Origin: JALONH01 sp046329235
Lineage (GTDB): Bacteria > Bacteroidota > Bacteroidia > Cytophagales > Cytophagaceae
NCBI GenBank assembly: GCA_046329235.1
Contig: JAXLVA010000001.1
Coordinates: 2,914,001 to 2,978,000 of the forward strand
Reading direction: 5' to 3'
Length of the DNA stretch: 64,000 bases
Shown: positions 53,701 through 62,088 of the stretch, piece after piece
Layout of the letters: the number at the start of each line of letters is the position of its first letter
Numbering within the stretch: the first letter of the stretch is position 1
Translations under genes and position numbers: made by a program
The notes under the pieces: model-generated
The model's database searches: none
What the model was told of the DNA's origin: nothing
The model's input: the letters and a program-made list of their open reading frames with translations, nothing else

Positions 53701-56076
53701 AGAATTTATTTTGATTTGTCGACTATCTCTGCCGCCAACTTACCTAACGTGTATGCTATTGATGTCTTCTTTGATCCAACAGATATTGGGGTTAATGGAA
53801 CATTCTATTTTGATGATATTCGTTTAGAGTCTTCTTTACCTTGTGTGACAGGAATTCCTGCTACTTCTATTTTGAATGACTTTGAAGATAATAGATATTT
53901 AGGTGTAGTATTCCCTGGTGCAACAGGTACTTCAACGTTTAATAGTATTGCAACGAATCCATCTGCAACGGGAATCAATACAAGTACCATTGTAGGTAAG
54001 TTCTTAAGAAATACGGGTACTACTACCGGAACATCCGTAAGATTCTCGGCTTGTCAAAATAGTTTAGATCTTACACCGGGCAATGCTATTATTGATGCAA
54101 AAGTATATTCACCTAGTGCCAATGTTAAAGTGACCATGTCACTAAAAACATCAGCAGGTGTAGTAGTAAGTGATGTTACAGAAGTAATACCTACAGCTAA
54201 TACTTGGGTAAACTTACGATTTGACCACTCGATTGCATTAAATGCAACCAATGTAGCATTCATTGATTTGATTTTCGATACAGATGGTACATTCTCTGGT
54301 GGTACAACAACTACAGCACAACGTACTTACTATGTAGATGATATTCGTTACTCTCCTCCGGCTCCGGAAATCAATGTAAGAGCATTAACAAGCCCTACTC
54401 CAACGAATGTGTTAACCGGTGGTAGCTATAACTTAGGAACAGTTGCTATTGGTTCATCCTCTGCCTCTACTGATTTTAGTGTCCAAAACAATGGTTTACA
54501 AACATTAAGTCTTACAGGGACAACAGCTATTGCCGTATCAGGTACTAATGCTGCAGACTTTGTAGTAACGACATCGCCTACATTTACAAATTCAGTAAGT
54601 GCTTTAGGTGCAACCGGATTTAGTATTGTGTTTACTCCAACAGGTACTACAGGTGGTGCACGCACTGCAACGGTTACCATTGCTAATAATGATGCAAATG
54701 AAAACCCTTACACATTTACATTAACAGGTACCGCTACCGTAGCAACTTTACAAGCATTGAATGGAGGTACAGGAACGTCACCGGTTATTACAAATAACAA
54801 TTCACCTGCAATCTCAGTAGGTAGTGCAGTGGTTGCTAATGCAGCTGCAGCATATACTTTATCTATTAAAAATGCTGGAACGGCTCCATTAACTGTATCT
54901 TCAATAACGTCAAGCAGTACAGCTTTTGTTGTGTCTTCAGTAACTCCGGCAGGTGCTATTGCTGCAGGAAGTTTTGCCACATTCACAGTAACAGCAACTC
55001 CTGCTGCGGTTGGTGCAAATACGGCATTCTTAACAATTGCTTCTAATGATCCTGCAACCCCTTCTTATAGAGTCAACTTAAGTGTAACAGGAACTTCAGC
55101 ACCTACTCCACAATTAGTTGTTAAAAATGGTACCGCTGGCTTGAATCATAATGCTACTCCTGCTATTTCAATGGGGTCTGCGGTAGTAGGAAATGCAGCA
55201 ACAGCATTCACGGGGTTCTCCATCAACAATACAGGTTCTGCTAACTTAACGGTTACATCCATTTCCGCTTCAGCAGGATTTACTGTTTCAGCGTTGACTC
55301 CTGCAAGTCCTATAGCTGCTAGTGGAACATCTACGTTCTCTGTTACAGCAACACCTGCTGCTTTAGGAACCAATACAGGTACTATCACTATTGTTACAAA
55401 TGATCCTACAACGCCAACGTTTGTTATCAACGTAACAGTGACAGGTACAGCAGCTGCGGCGCCTAACATGGTTGTTAAAAATAACGCTTCAGGAATTAAC
55501 CATAATGCTACGCCTGCTATATCGGTAGGTACTTCTACAGTGGCTACTCCTGCGGCGGCTTATACAGGATTCTCTATTACTAATTCTGGTACAGCTAGTT
55601 TAACGATAACGTCAATTACTCCATCGGCAGGCTTTACAGTAACGGCTTTGAGCCCATCGTCAACGATTGCTGCGAGTGGTACTGCTACATTCAGCGTTAC
55701 AGGTACTCCTGCTGCTGTAGGAACTAACACAGGTACTATTACAATCGCTTCAAACGATCCTACTAACCCTAGCTTTATCATTAACGTTACGGTAACAGGA
55801 ACTACAGCAACGGCTGTGTTGGGTACATTAGATGCAAAAGCTATCGACTTATATCCTAACCCAAGTAATGGAACTTCTTACTTAGAATTTAACGATACTT
55901 ACGATAACGTAGTAGTGACTGTATTTAACGCAACAGGTGTTGCGGTGCTTACAGATAAAATGGCTACAGTAAACGGAGTTCAAACGTTAAATACAACAAG
56001 TTTACCTGCAGGCATCTACTTCGTAGAGATTAGCACGGCTCAAGGTAAATTGGTAAAACGTTTTGTGAAAGAATAA
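50737..56076 (+). CDS. Giant GH8 family glycoside hydrolase with ASH-like repeats and T9SS sorting tail
   Basis: 1779 residues with a signal peptide ending SLAQ. Residues about 40-415 are a GH8 (alpha/alpha)6 domain: Glu97 in NRTVSEGIAYGMLLAAY is the expected general acid, and SAADADVDAAWALLIAKTQW matches the family signature. GH8 enzymes cut chitosan, cellulose, licheninan or xylan. Then come choice-of-anchor-D/ASH-type repeats (about 420-660), three related CBM-like beta domains each opening with a DYD/DFED motif (about 665-1210), and four or more further ASH repeats (about 1215-1690) with near-identical NNTGSANLTVTS-like blocks. The last ~85 residues are a T9SS type A sorting domain (IDLYPNPSNGTSYLEF ... 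GIYFVEISTAQGKLVKRFVK). It is therefore exported by the T9SS and probably surface-bound or released. Confidence 0.9.
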   Translation: MIKQLRRWAVVFACALISLTSLAQINTPAGAVVPFGSNPNYGNGIMPSASVLPSGGTYGKSQDAADAYNEWKTNYTEACSGGMIRVKFDEPNRTVSEGIAYGMLLAAYAADQSLFNGLYAYWKNYASPNSSGKAGKLMNWRIEGCGSVSNGGTGSAADADVDAAWALLIAKTQWPNATAPYNYLTEATNMMNSIKDLEINNGQLINGDGWGMGNTCRNPSYQSAPYYRVFSTINTANTSVWNSAVSGAYTLINANAHTTTGLVSDWSDPNGVRNTCNPGGLGYAATNGYGYDACRNPWRLAQDVLWNNDAQAKALCAKLAAYLNGRGSNNIGGPLNQDGTNYGGYATNATFVSTFAMAVMGSSSTYQTLMDQMYTKTKNTKDPIKNTTLSGYFGNTLRCLSLFMMTGNFWKYGTTSIQEINIRQGATQIANAGTFDFQNQQTTPPAASGKTLTFTIENLGFATLNLTGTTKVVLGGTNANQFSVTQPAASNLALGATTTFNVTFTPTTTGTKTATLTIASNDPDEGTYVINLTGTGTANTTAPKLTLYDTVNVLSSGNTQAMGSFTAGSRGYRVLKVTNTGDAPLNITNATFGGTNAALFSMISPASFTAPLTIPIGGKAFITIGYNAPATASSSSATVTFATNDPNAPNLLLNLTASSSACSNNPTNKIIMDYDGNKNVIQPWNPNGTWSPTANNPSVVAANLSPTVASYVRPSAGGTPAGWDGNYDIIRYYNCGSVSGATHASSTYVPFAVSTTNPTIQMLVYSPGVGIPITLAPQKPTGTGTVWAPLIGDYSSNVTTYTTKANQWELLTFDMGNIIRAGVTADFKALDIQIDPTRTWSSVNTSVAARTFYIDQIKYGVNPCLSDNSGVLIDYDAHNNVTLEYVVGSLTAPVANPVSSGINTTANVGRFIKNISTGSPYDDGFRYVGCNNKVDFSTKKYLSMLVYSPASNIDIQVSAKIPDGADADVYPDDAASSTQQTVFANKWHRIYFDLSTISAANLPNVYAIDVFFDPTDIGVNGTFYFDDIRLESSLPCVTGIPATSILNDFEDNRYLGVVFPGATGTSTFNSIATNPSATGINTSTIVGKFLRNTGTTTGTSVRFSACQNSLDLTPGNAIIDAKVYSPSANVKVTMSLKTSAGVVVSDVTEVIPTANTWVNLRFDHSIALNATNVAFIDLIFDTDGTFSGGTTTTAQRTYYVDDIRYSPPAPEINVRALTSPTPTNVLTGGSYNLGTVAIGSSSASTDFSVQNNGLQTLSLTGTTAIAVSGTNAADFVVTTSPTFTNSVSALGATGFSIVFTPTGTTGGARTATVTIANNDANENPYTFTLTGTATVATLQALNGGTGTSPVITNNNSPAISVGSAVVANAAAAYTLSIKNAGTAPLTVSSITSSSTAFVVSSVTPAGAIAAGSFATFTVTATPAAVGANTAFLTIASNDPATPSYRVNLSVTGTSAPTPQLVVKNGTAGLNHNATPAISMGSAVVGNAATAFTGFSINNTGSANLTVTSISASAGFTVSALTPASPIAASGTSTFSVTATPAALGTNTGTITIVTNDPTTPTFVINVTVTGTAAAAPNMVVKNNASGINHNATPAISVGTSTVATPAAAYTGFSITNSGTASLTITSITPSAGFTVTALSPSSTIAASGTATFSVTGTPAAVGTNTGTITIASNDPTNPSFIINVTVTGTTATAVLGTLDAKAIDLYPNPSNGTSYLEFNDTYDNVVVTVFNATGVAVLTDKMATVNGVQTLNTTSLPAGIYFVEISTAQGKLVKRFVKE

Positions 56077-56180
56077 AATAAAAATAGTAGTTAGGTACTA
56101 ATCATTAGTATGAATCGTCCTGAAATAGGTTGACAGATTTTAAAATAGATCCCAGTTACAAAAGTAGCTGGGATTTTTCA

Positions 56181-56999
56181 TTAATGAACCATTTCAGGTG
56201 TTTTCATTTTTAATGAAAGATGAGGTCTTATGGTATTGTATAATTTAACAGCTTCATAGACTAATATTTCAGCTTGTAGCATTGATTTTAATTTCTGACC
56301 TAACCCAAATTCTTCTTTTAAAGTCCTATTCATTCTCTCTGCTAAGGCGTTTTCATAAGGGTCTGAATCTTCGGTCATACTAATTCTAATATTGTTTTTG
56401 CTAGATAATGCTACGTACTCTTTACTGCAATATTGTAGACCTCGATCAGAGTGATGAATAAGTTGGAGTTGAGGATACTTTCGCTTTTTTAATCCCATCT
56501 CATACGCTTTTATCATTGCATCTGTATCCATTGAATTAGCTAAGGAATAGCCCATTATCTTTCGGCTAAAAGCATCTGTTACTAAATTTAAATAACAATT
56601 ACCTTCATCTGTTTTTATATAAGTTATATCACTTACCCAAACCTGTTCCGGTCTTTCTATTTTTAATCCCTTTACAATATTTGGGTATTTTCTCATCCAA
56701 TGCCTCGAGATAGTAGTTTGAATATATCTGCGCTGTGGTTTGATTAACATATCATGTTCTCTAAGCACAGCAAAAAACTTGTCTCGTCCGAGTTTTACAC
56801 CGTCTCTTAGTAGTATTGGTTTTATCTGATGATACAGCTTTTTACCGCCAAGTCTAGGTAATAGCTTCCTTTGCTCTTCTGATATCACTTTTATTTTCTT
56901 GCTCTGTTCGGCTATTAATTGTTCTTGTTTTCTCTTTTTATAAAGATACTGACGGCTGTAGCCTAAAGTAGAAGCAATCTGTTTTACTGTGAAGAGTCT
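56181..56999 (-). CDS. IS3-family transposase OrfB, made by frameshift
   Basis: Catalytic half. The frame is open from the A7 site and reads KRLFTVKQIASTLGYSRQYL as an HTH-like start. DDE residues: Asp in VWVSDITYIK, Asp in IHHSDRGLQYCS and Glu in NALAERMNRTLKEEF. A GTG at 56888 is the first internal start-like codon. It is clearly homologous to but much diverged from the OrfB of the element at 12239-13707. Confidence 0.92.
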   Translation of the reverse strand, partial: RLFTVKQIASTLGYSRQYLYKKRKQEQLIAEQSKKIKVISEEQRKLLPRLGGKKLYHQIKPILLRDGVKLGRDKFFAVLREHDMLIKPQRRYIQTTISRHWMRKYPNIVKGLKIERPEQVWVSDITYIKTDEGNCYLNLVTDAFSRKIMGYSLANSMDTDAMIKAYEMGLKKRKYPQLQLIHHSDRGLQYCSKEYVALSSKNNIRISMTEDSDPYENALAERMNRTLKEEFGLGQKLKSMLQAEILVYEAVKLYNTIRPHLSLKMKTPEMVH

Positions 57000-57388
57000 T
57001 TTTTTCGCTCCTGCTCTTTGGAAGCTTCTTGTGAGAGGGGCAAATACTTTTTTCGGATCTCTGTGCCAAACTGTTGATCGGCTATATCAATCGCTCGATT
57101 GAGAATCTCTTTCTCCTGCTCCAGACGCTTGAGCTTGCGTTCCAGATCTTTTATCTTTTTATCGGGGGTAGGTTTCTTTTTCATTTCAGTAGATTCTGAC
57201 CAATCTAATCTACCATGTTTTCGTAACCAAACCAAAACCGTACTTCTGCCCTGGATACCATACTTAAACTGTGCTTCTTTATAGGTTAAAAGCCCTTTTT
57301 CTACTTCGTCTACTATTTGTAGCTTGAAGACTAAACTGTAATCTTTTTGAGTCCGCTTTACATAAACTCTTCTTCCTTTGTTTTCCAT
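56984..57388 (-). CDS. IS3-family transposase OrfA
   Basis: 134 residues. An HTH (KLQIVDEVEKGLLTYKEAQF and RSTVLVWLRKHGR) is followed by a Lys/Glu-rich coiled coil (DKKIKDLERKLKRLEQEKEI) for multimerisation. It ends 12 codon-bases after the slippery A7 tract. Function is binding of the IS ends. Confidence 0.9.
   Translation of the reverse strand: MENKGRRVYVKRTQKDYSLVFKLQIVDEVEKGLLTYKEAQFKYGIQGRSTVLVWLRKHGRLDWSESTEMKKKPTPDKKIKDLERKLKRLEQEKEILNRAIDIADQQFGTEIRKKYLPLSQEASKEQERKKDSSQ
56999..57005 (-). other. Programmed -1 frameshift site A AAA AAA
   Basis: On the minus strand the OrfA codons are CGA AAA AAA GAC, giving a seven-A slippery tract. A -1 slip enters the open orfB frame, giving an OrfAB fusion of about 400 residues. 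Confidence 0.82.
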
Positions 57389-57440
57389 AAGTTTGACTTG
57401 TTTGTGTCAACTTATTTCAGGACGAGACAGTATTTAGAAT

Positions 57441-57476
57441 AAAAAAAGCGACTTCTGAAGAGGAGTCGCTTTTTTT
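57441..57476. terminator. Bidirectional terminator
   Basis: AAAAAAAGCGACT and AGTCGCTTTTTTT form a 13-bp stem with a 10-nt loop. It serves the minus-strand gene ending at 57494 and lies 12 bp outside the IS end. Confidence 0.92.
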
Positions 57477-57493
57477 ATGCTTTGAATATAAAA

Positions 57494-57952
57494 TTAAGAA
57501 GGTCTGTAAAGCTGCACTTTCCCTTTTTTCACCTGACTGAAATCTAAGTCTAAAAGTTGTACAGTTTTTTTACCGGCTACATTTTGATGAGCTATCTGAC
57601 ATTTTAATCCTCCATAAGCTTTTACCACTACAGCAGTATGGTGTGGTAAATCATATTCTCCATTAGTGATTTTAATAACTACCTTTTCAAACTGGATGAT
57701 ATCACCGGCTTGAATGGCTTGTTTCTTATAATCGTATTTGGTTCCAAAGTTAAAAGGCGGCGACCATTTCGCTCCTGCATAGTTAAGAGCTGCTGCCGCT
57801 AAATCCCAACATTCGCCTCTATCTACTTTTTTACCTAGGTGGTCCAGACAGAAAGCAACAATTTTGTCTTGAACATCAGAAGTAGCGGAAAATCTGTAAG
57901 AACTTAGACTTAAACAGATTATAAGGATAGAAAAGGAGATAGAGCGCTTCAT
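57494..57952 (-). CDS. Small secreted CHAP/NlpC-P60-like protein
   Basis: 152 residues with a signal peptide (SFSILIICLSLSSYRFSA). DRGECWDLAAAALNYAGA has a Cys in the position of a papain-like nucleophile; LPHHTAVVVKAY and IAHQN could give the His and polar partner. IQAGDIIQFEK is a block often seen in CHAP and NlpC/P60 domains. This suggests a peptidoglycan amidase or endopeptidase, but it is small and I could not confirm the family. It starts 78 bp from the tRNA-fMet gene and points away from it. Confidence 0.6.
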   Translation of the reverse strand: MKRSISFSILIICLSLSSYRFSATSDVQDKIVAFCLDHLGKKVDRGECWDLAAAALNYAGAKWSPPFNFGTKYDYKKQAIQAGDIIQFEKVVIKITNGEYDLPHHTAVVVKAYGGLKCQIAHQNVAGKKTVQLLDLDFSQVKKGKVQLYRPS

Positions 57953-57987
57953 AGCTTGGGCATATTTACCCTAATCTAACGCAATAT

Positions 57988-58018
57988 TTTGTATTAATGA
58001 TATATTTGTCTATATTTG
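57988..58018 (+). promoter_or_regulatory. Bacteroidota-type promoter of tRNA-fMet
   Basis: TTTG (57988-57991), a 19-bp spacer and TATATTTG (58011-58018) fit the -33/-7 consensus TTTG-N19-TAnnTTTG exactly. The tRNA begins 11 bp further on. Confidence 0.85.
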
Positions 58019-58029
58019 CATTCCCATAG

Positions 58030-58102
<73 letters not shown>

Positions 58103-58109
58103 CAAAGAG

Positions 58110-58139
58110 AAGGTCAGTATGCAAATGCTGACCTTTTTG
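58110..58139 (+). terminator. Terminator of the tRNA gene
   Basis: AAGGTCAG and CTGACCTT pair around a 10-nt loop and lead into TTTTTG, starting 8 bp after the tRNA. Confidence 0.85.
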
Positions 58140-58217
58140 TTTAGTATAGGGTTATCTCCGTTTTTTAACGGAATAAAAAACAGATAACATACATTTTTAG
58201 CATTCTATCAATAGACA

Positions 58218-60749
58218 CTATAACTCAATTTCGCTTTCAATTTCTATTTGTGCTTGTGATATAAGTTCATAAATATTAATATCTCCACCAATCAATTCGA
58301 AAGAAACACATAAAGCATAAGGGATAGTATGAGTTAAATTTTTATCCCAACCCGCATGGCCAATAACAGCTATATTGAAGTTCTCTGCAAATTGATGAGG
58401 TTCTATTATTGCCCAGTCTTTTTGCGCTGTATTATAATTCCTGCTAACACCTTTTACTCCCCATTGGACATTCTCTCGTATTCTCCATTGCATAGGATTA
58501 TCGCCTTCTTCAAAGTTCCCTTCCTCAATCAACGATTCGTCAAGATCTAAATAATTTATTGTTTTATTTCTGAAGCTTTCAAAAGATTCATTGTAGTTAC
58601 TGCTTTTCCATTCTAACCATGAAGATAGATATGAATGTGAACCTTTCCTCGTGAGCCTTGTTTTAGCAGTAAATGTAAGAGTAACTTCTACTAATAGTTT
58701 AAAATTCTTTCCTTCACCTCTTAGTTCTTGAGGGATATTTATTTTGTAAATATCTGCTTTCTTAGCACCAATTGATCCTTCTTTAAGAAAAGTAATTCTT
58801 TGGTGGAAATTATCAATTGCCTTATTTACATCAGGAACACCATATCCAAAGCAACGTATGTCATTTAAAGTAGGGTTATTGAAGCAATGTGAAGGTAATC
58901 GAGCACTCTGGATAATTAATGCTCTATACATCAAAGCAGAATGGTCTGGAAGTTCCTTTTGTAGAGAAGATGCTATATAACTAACCTTTGGAGTAGCAAA
59001 GGACGTTCCTACTGAATCTTTACCCCATGCAGGAGCATTATAAAGTGTAGAGTTTACTAATTCTGGAGAAGTATCAGAATGGGTTTTAATTTGATTTGTT
59101 GTTTTGTGGCGAATTAAATCGCCACCAAATTCCACTACATCAGGTTTAATGCAATTCCACATTCCTAATCCCACTCTTGAGAATGGAGAAATTTTATCTT
59201 CGCCAGCTATGCATTCATAATCTTCATCCTCATAATTATATTTGCTTATTGATCCAACAGTAATAGCAAAATAACTAACGCCAGGATTAGCCACTCCTGA
59301 TGAATCTTCAAATAAGAAATCTGGATAATTCTTTCCGCTATCTAAATGCTCTTTAATGCCAGGGAGGTCGTTATTATTACTTTGTGAGCGAATGTTACCA
59401 GAAGAAACTATAAAGAGTAAATTTTTTTCATGAGTTAGTTTATCTATCGAAGCTGCTAATTCAGGCATGTGTGTTCCTTGATAAGAGGAATTTTCATTAA
59501 CAGATAAATTAAATATTCTTGCTCTTGGATGGAACTCATTAACAATTTTTTCCATGAGCGCTGGAGCAAATTCTTCTTCACTTATTCTATTCTGACTATC
59601 TAGAATTCTAGCATTTTGGATTTTTGTTTCAAGTTTATATGTGCCATCTTTTGGTATTATAGTTGGATATAAGATTGCTCCTGCAACTTTAGTACCATGG
59701 CCATTTGATCGTACTTGATCCGCAGTGGATGTATCTCCTGTAACGTATGATTTTGATTCTAATGGATTAATTGCAGGGGCTAACAATATATGAGATTCCA
59801 TTATACCGCTATCAATAACACAAATGGAAGGCGCAGTATCATCTGGTGGAATAATTTCTGATCTAATTTCATCCGATATATTTGAATGTTCAGATCCTAC
59901 TAAAAAAGGTTGTGGTATTGAAACTCGATAAAGATATTGATAAGTATGAACTAAGTCTTTTAAACCTCGTCCATTTATTTTAATCTTGAAAAAAACTGCA
60001 TCAGTAACATTATCCCAAATATCAATTAACTCACCATTATATTGATCAAGATATTTTTTAACTGCATCTTCTCGGCTTATTTGCTTAGTATCTCTTTCAA
60101 AAAGAATTTTTCTTTCAGTCTCTTCGTATTCCTCAATTTTAGCTTGATACTTTTCTTCTGTTTCATAGTCGCTTGGAACAGGGTATTTTAAGGTGTTTGG
60201 TACGAAACATGATATACCTAACTCAACTACATAAAAATCTGAATCAGAAAGCTGTTCCCAAATTTGTTTTAAATCGCCTTTTAAGATTTGTTGTATACGT
60301 ATATTGTCATCTGTGATGATGTCCCAAATTTGAGAAGCTTTATCCTTGTACCTTCCCTTCTCTGCAAGAAATTCCGCAACATTTTTTTGAAAAGATTCTA
60401 ATTCGTCAATTGAAGCACCAATGATGAATCCATTTTCTTCTTCAGAAATTACTTCAACTCCCCAATGTCTAAATGAATCTATATCAGAAAATGCTTGATC
60501 ATCAATTTGCATGAAGATAGGAATATCCTTTTCATTTGGAAGAGGTATTCCATCTTGAATATGTTGGTCTTTAATGGTTTGCCATTTTTGCCGTAGGTCT
60601 TGAATAGATGTTTCTAATTTTTGACCATGGTTAAACCTATCAGCCTTGTTTTGCTCTGTAAGAGGATTCTTCTTTTTGTTACCGCCACCTTTACTATTGT
60701 ATGAACCATCAACCTTAAAAGGTAGCTTCAAGTGGGGAAATGAAGCCAT
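58218..60749 (-). CDS. S8 family (subtilisin-like) serine peptidase, IetS-like
   Basis: 843 residues. The N-terminal ~300 residues are a charged, helical region without signal peptide, so the protein is probably cytoplasmic. The peptidase domain (about 305-600) has the triad Asp313 (SICVIDSGIMESH), His351 (NGHGTKVAGAIL) and Ser583 (GTSFATPKVSY), with oxyanion Asn452 in VSSGN. A C-terminal domain of ~240 residues follows. It begins 4 bp after an AAA ATPase gene. An AAA ATPase followed by a large cytoplasmic subtilase is the make-up of the IetA/IetS pair, known from plasmid incompatibility work and listed among anti-phage systems. Homology to IetS is inferred from architecture; I could not align the proteins. 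Confidence 0.8.
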   Translation of the reverse strand: MASFPHLKLPFKVDGSYNSKGGGNKKKNPLTEQNKADRFNHGQKLETSIQDLRQKWQTIKDQHIQDGIPLPNEKDIPIFMQIDDQAFSDIDSFRHWGVEVISEEENGFIIGASIDELESFQKNVAEFLAEKGRYKDKASQIWDIITDDNIRIQQILKGDLKQIWEQLSDSDFYVVELGISCFVPNTLKYPVPSDYETEEKYQAKIEEYEETERKILFERDTKQISREDAVKKYLDQYNGELIDIWDNVTDAVFFKIKINGRGLKDLVHTYQYLYRVSIPQPFLVGSEHSNISDEIRSEIIPPDDTAPSICVIDSGIMESHILLAPAINPLESKSYVTGDTSTADQVRSNGHGTKVAGAILYPTIIPKDGTYKLETKIQNARILDSQNRISEEEFAPALMEKIVNEFHPRARIFNLSVNENSSYQGTHMPELAASIDKLTHEKNLLFIVSSGNIRSQSNNNDLPGIKEHLDSGKNYPDFLFEDSSGVANPGVSYFAITVGSISKYNYEDEDYECIAGEDKISPFSRVGLGMWNCIKPDVVEFGGDLIRHKTTNQIKTHSDTSPELVNSTLYNAPAWGKDSVGTSFATPKVSYIASSLQKELPDHSALMYRALIIQSARLPSHCFNNPTLNDIRCFGYGVPDVNKAIDNFHQRITFLKEGSIGAKKADIYKINIPQELRGEGKNFKLLVEVTLTFTAKTRLTRKGSHSYLSSWLEWKSSNYNESFESFRNKTINYLDLDESLIEEGNFEEGDNPMQWRIRENVQWGVKGVSRNYNTAQKDWAIIEPHQFAENFNIAVIGHAGWDKNLTHTIPYALCVSFELIGGDINIYELISQAQIEIESEIEL

Positions 60750-60753
60750 AAAA

Positions 60754-61749
60754 TTATTTATTGTAAAAAAGATTTTCCTGGAGTGAAAGCTCTAAATGAG
60801 ATTGTGTTAAAATTTTTTCATTTGTAATTACAGAAAATTTAGCAGCATCATTGGCAATCTTCACTACTAGAGCAGAAGAAAAGCCAATCATACTTTCTGA
60901 AAGATTATTCCAATTTATATCTTCAGATTTATGTATAGCTGAAAGAGTTAACTTAAGTAACCTTTGAATTTCAAATTTACTTGGTTTAGGCATTTCAACG
61001 ATATCATCAAAACGTCTGAATAAAGCTTGATCCAAAGCATTGTCCAAATTAGTTGTTGCTATCAATATGCCAGGAGCATTATATTCTTCCAATAATGTTA
61101 GTAAAATATTGACAATCCTATGCATCTCGCCAATATCGTTAGAACTTCCTCTAGTTTTGCCTACTATATCAAACTCATCTAACAATAAAACACAAGGATA
61201 ATCTTGTATTCCTTCGAACAGTCTGTTTAGATTGGTTGCAGTTTCTCCTAGATATGAAGATATTATAACATCAAATCGAACTTTTAAAAATGGTAGTCCT
61301 AAATTCCAAGCGATTCTTTCGGCACTCATACTTTTACCACATCCAGGAGCCCCATAAAAAAGAATTTTTTGTCTGTGTTTCAATCCATAGTGAGCAAGTC
61401 TTTCTTTGGCAGCAAATTCCTTTTCTATCCTTCTAATTTTATGTTCAGTTTCATCTGGAAGAACCATTTCATGTCTTAATTCTTCCCGATCTATGTATTT
61501 TGCTAAAGGTATACTGTGCCTTTTATCAGTTGGAATTGATGTACCAGGAGGAAGAATTTGTTTAAGTTCCTTCTTAAATAGTTGTTGAGATTTTAAGTTT
61601 CTTTCAAGAATTAATTGAAGTTTTTCAGCTAGCTTTTCATGGCCTTTTTTCTTTTCATCCGCAATAATTAGCTCCGCTACTTTTACAACATCATCTTCCT
61701 TTTCACCTTCGATGGATCGAAAAAGTCGGATTAAGAGATCTTGGTTCAT
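60754..61749 (-). CDS. AAA+ ATPase, IetA-like
   Basis: 331 residues. The N-terminal ~115 residues are helical and probably the subunit- or partner-binding part. The AAA domain has Walker A GAPGCGKS (133-140), Walker B VLLLDEFD (187-194), sensor-1 Asn in ATTN (about 234) and arginine-finger block FRRFD (244-248). It resembles the small FtsH-like/ClpX-like ATPases paired with subtilases in IetAS-type defence. The likely role is regulating or feeding the neighbouring subtilase. The start has a 9-bp inverted repeat 40-70 bp upstream, a possible operator. Composition is AT-rich relative to the flanking chromosomal genes. Confidence 0.85.
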   Translation of the reverse strand: MNQDLLIRLFRSIEGEKEDDVVKVAELIIADEKKKGHEKLAEKLQLILERNLKSQQLFKKELKQILPPGTSIPTDKRHSIPLAKYIDREELRHEMVLPDETEHKIRRIEKEFAAKERLAHYGLKHRQKILFYGAPGCGKSMSAERIAWNLGLPFLKVRFDVIISSYLGETATNLNRLFEGIQDYPCVLLLDEFDIVGKTRGSSNDIGEMHRIVNILLTLLEEYNAPGILIATTNLDNALDQALFRRFDDIVEMPKPSKFEIQRLLKLTLSAIHKSEDINWNNLSESMIGFSSALVVKIANDAAKFSVITNEKILTQSHLELSLQENLFYNK

Positions 61750-61788
61750 GATTAATGAATATTCTTTGTTGAAGATAAAGTAATCGGC

Positions 61789-61819
61789 TTACATTGACTT
61801 TATCATTAAATCAATGTAA
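61789..61819. promoter_or_regulatory. Inverted repeat upstream of the AAA-subtilase cassette
   Basis: TTACATTGA (61789-61797) and TCAATGTAA (61811-61819) are perfectly complementary around 13 bp, 40-70 bp ahead of the ATPase start. The size and place suit a dimeric repressor or activator. No regulator gene is encoded in the cassette. Confidence 0.55.
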
Positions 61820-62088
61820 TATCCCAATATTAAGAAAATTATGATTTAAAGCCTATTTTATGGCAAAGGTTATAATATCAATATCTCTTAAGTAAATAAC
61901 AAAGCCTTCTTCAAGACCCCTGAAAAGTTCAAGATTTTCCAGAAAAAGCTAGATTATAGATGGCCTAGATTTTCTAAATAAAGAAACGTATTACCTTTTT
62001 CCAATTAGTATTACGCCCTCAACTTTTAGACAAGACTTCACTCTCCCTATTTTGTAATAGAGCTTTAAATGCTGAAGTAGATGAACAA
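61820..62088. other. AT-rich intergenic region
   Basis: About 270 bp between the ATPase gene and the response-regulator-like gene, both on the minus strand. I see no gene, terminator or repeat in it; it marks the upstream limit of the possible defence cassette. Confidence 0.5.

Larger units (their letters stand above)
56111..57429 (-). mobile_element. IS3-family insertion sequence, second type (1319 bp)
   Basis: Ends: left TGAATCGTCCTGAAATAGG (56111) and right, read inward, TGTCTCGTCCTGAAATAAG (ending at 57429); about 22 of 25 bases match. A 3-bp duplication GTA flanks the element (56108-56110, 57430-57432). It carries orfA and orfB on the minus strand with a -1 frameshift site. It sits between the GH8 gene and the terminator of the next gene and seems not to break any gene. 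Both reading frames are intact. Confidence 0.9.

Noticed and set aside
52449..55781. Several open frames on the minus strand within the GH8 gene
   Set aside because: They are shadows of the repetitive Thr/Ala/Val/Gly-rich ASH repeats on the plus strand, and lack starts, signals or families.
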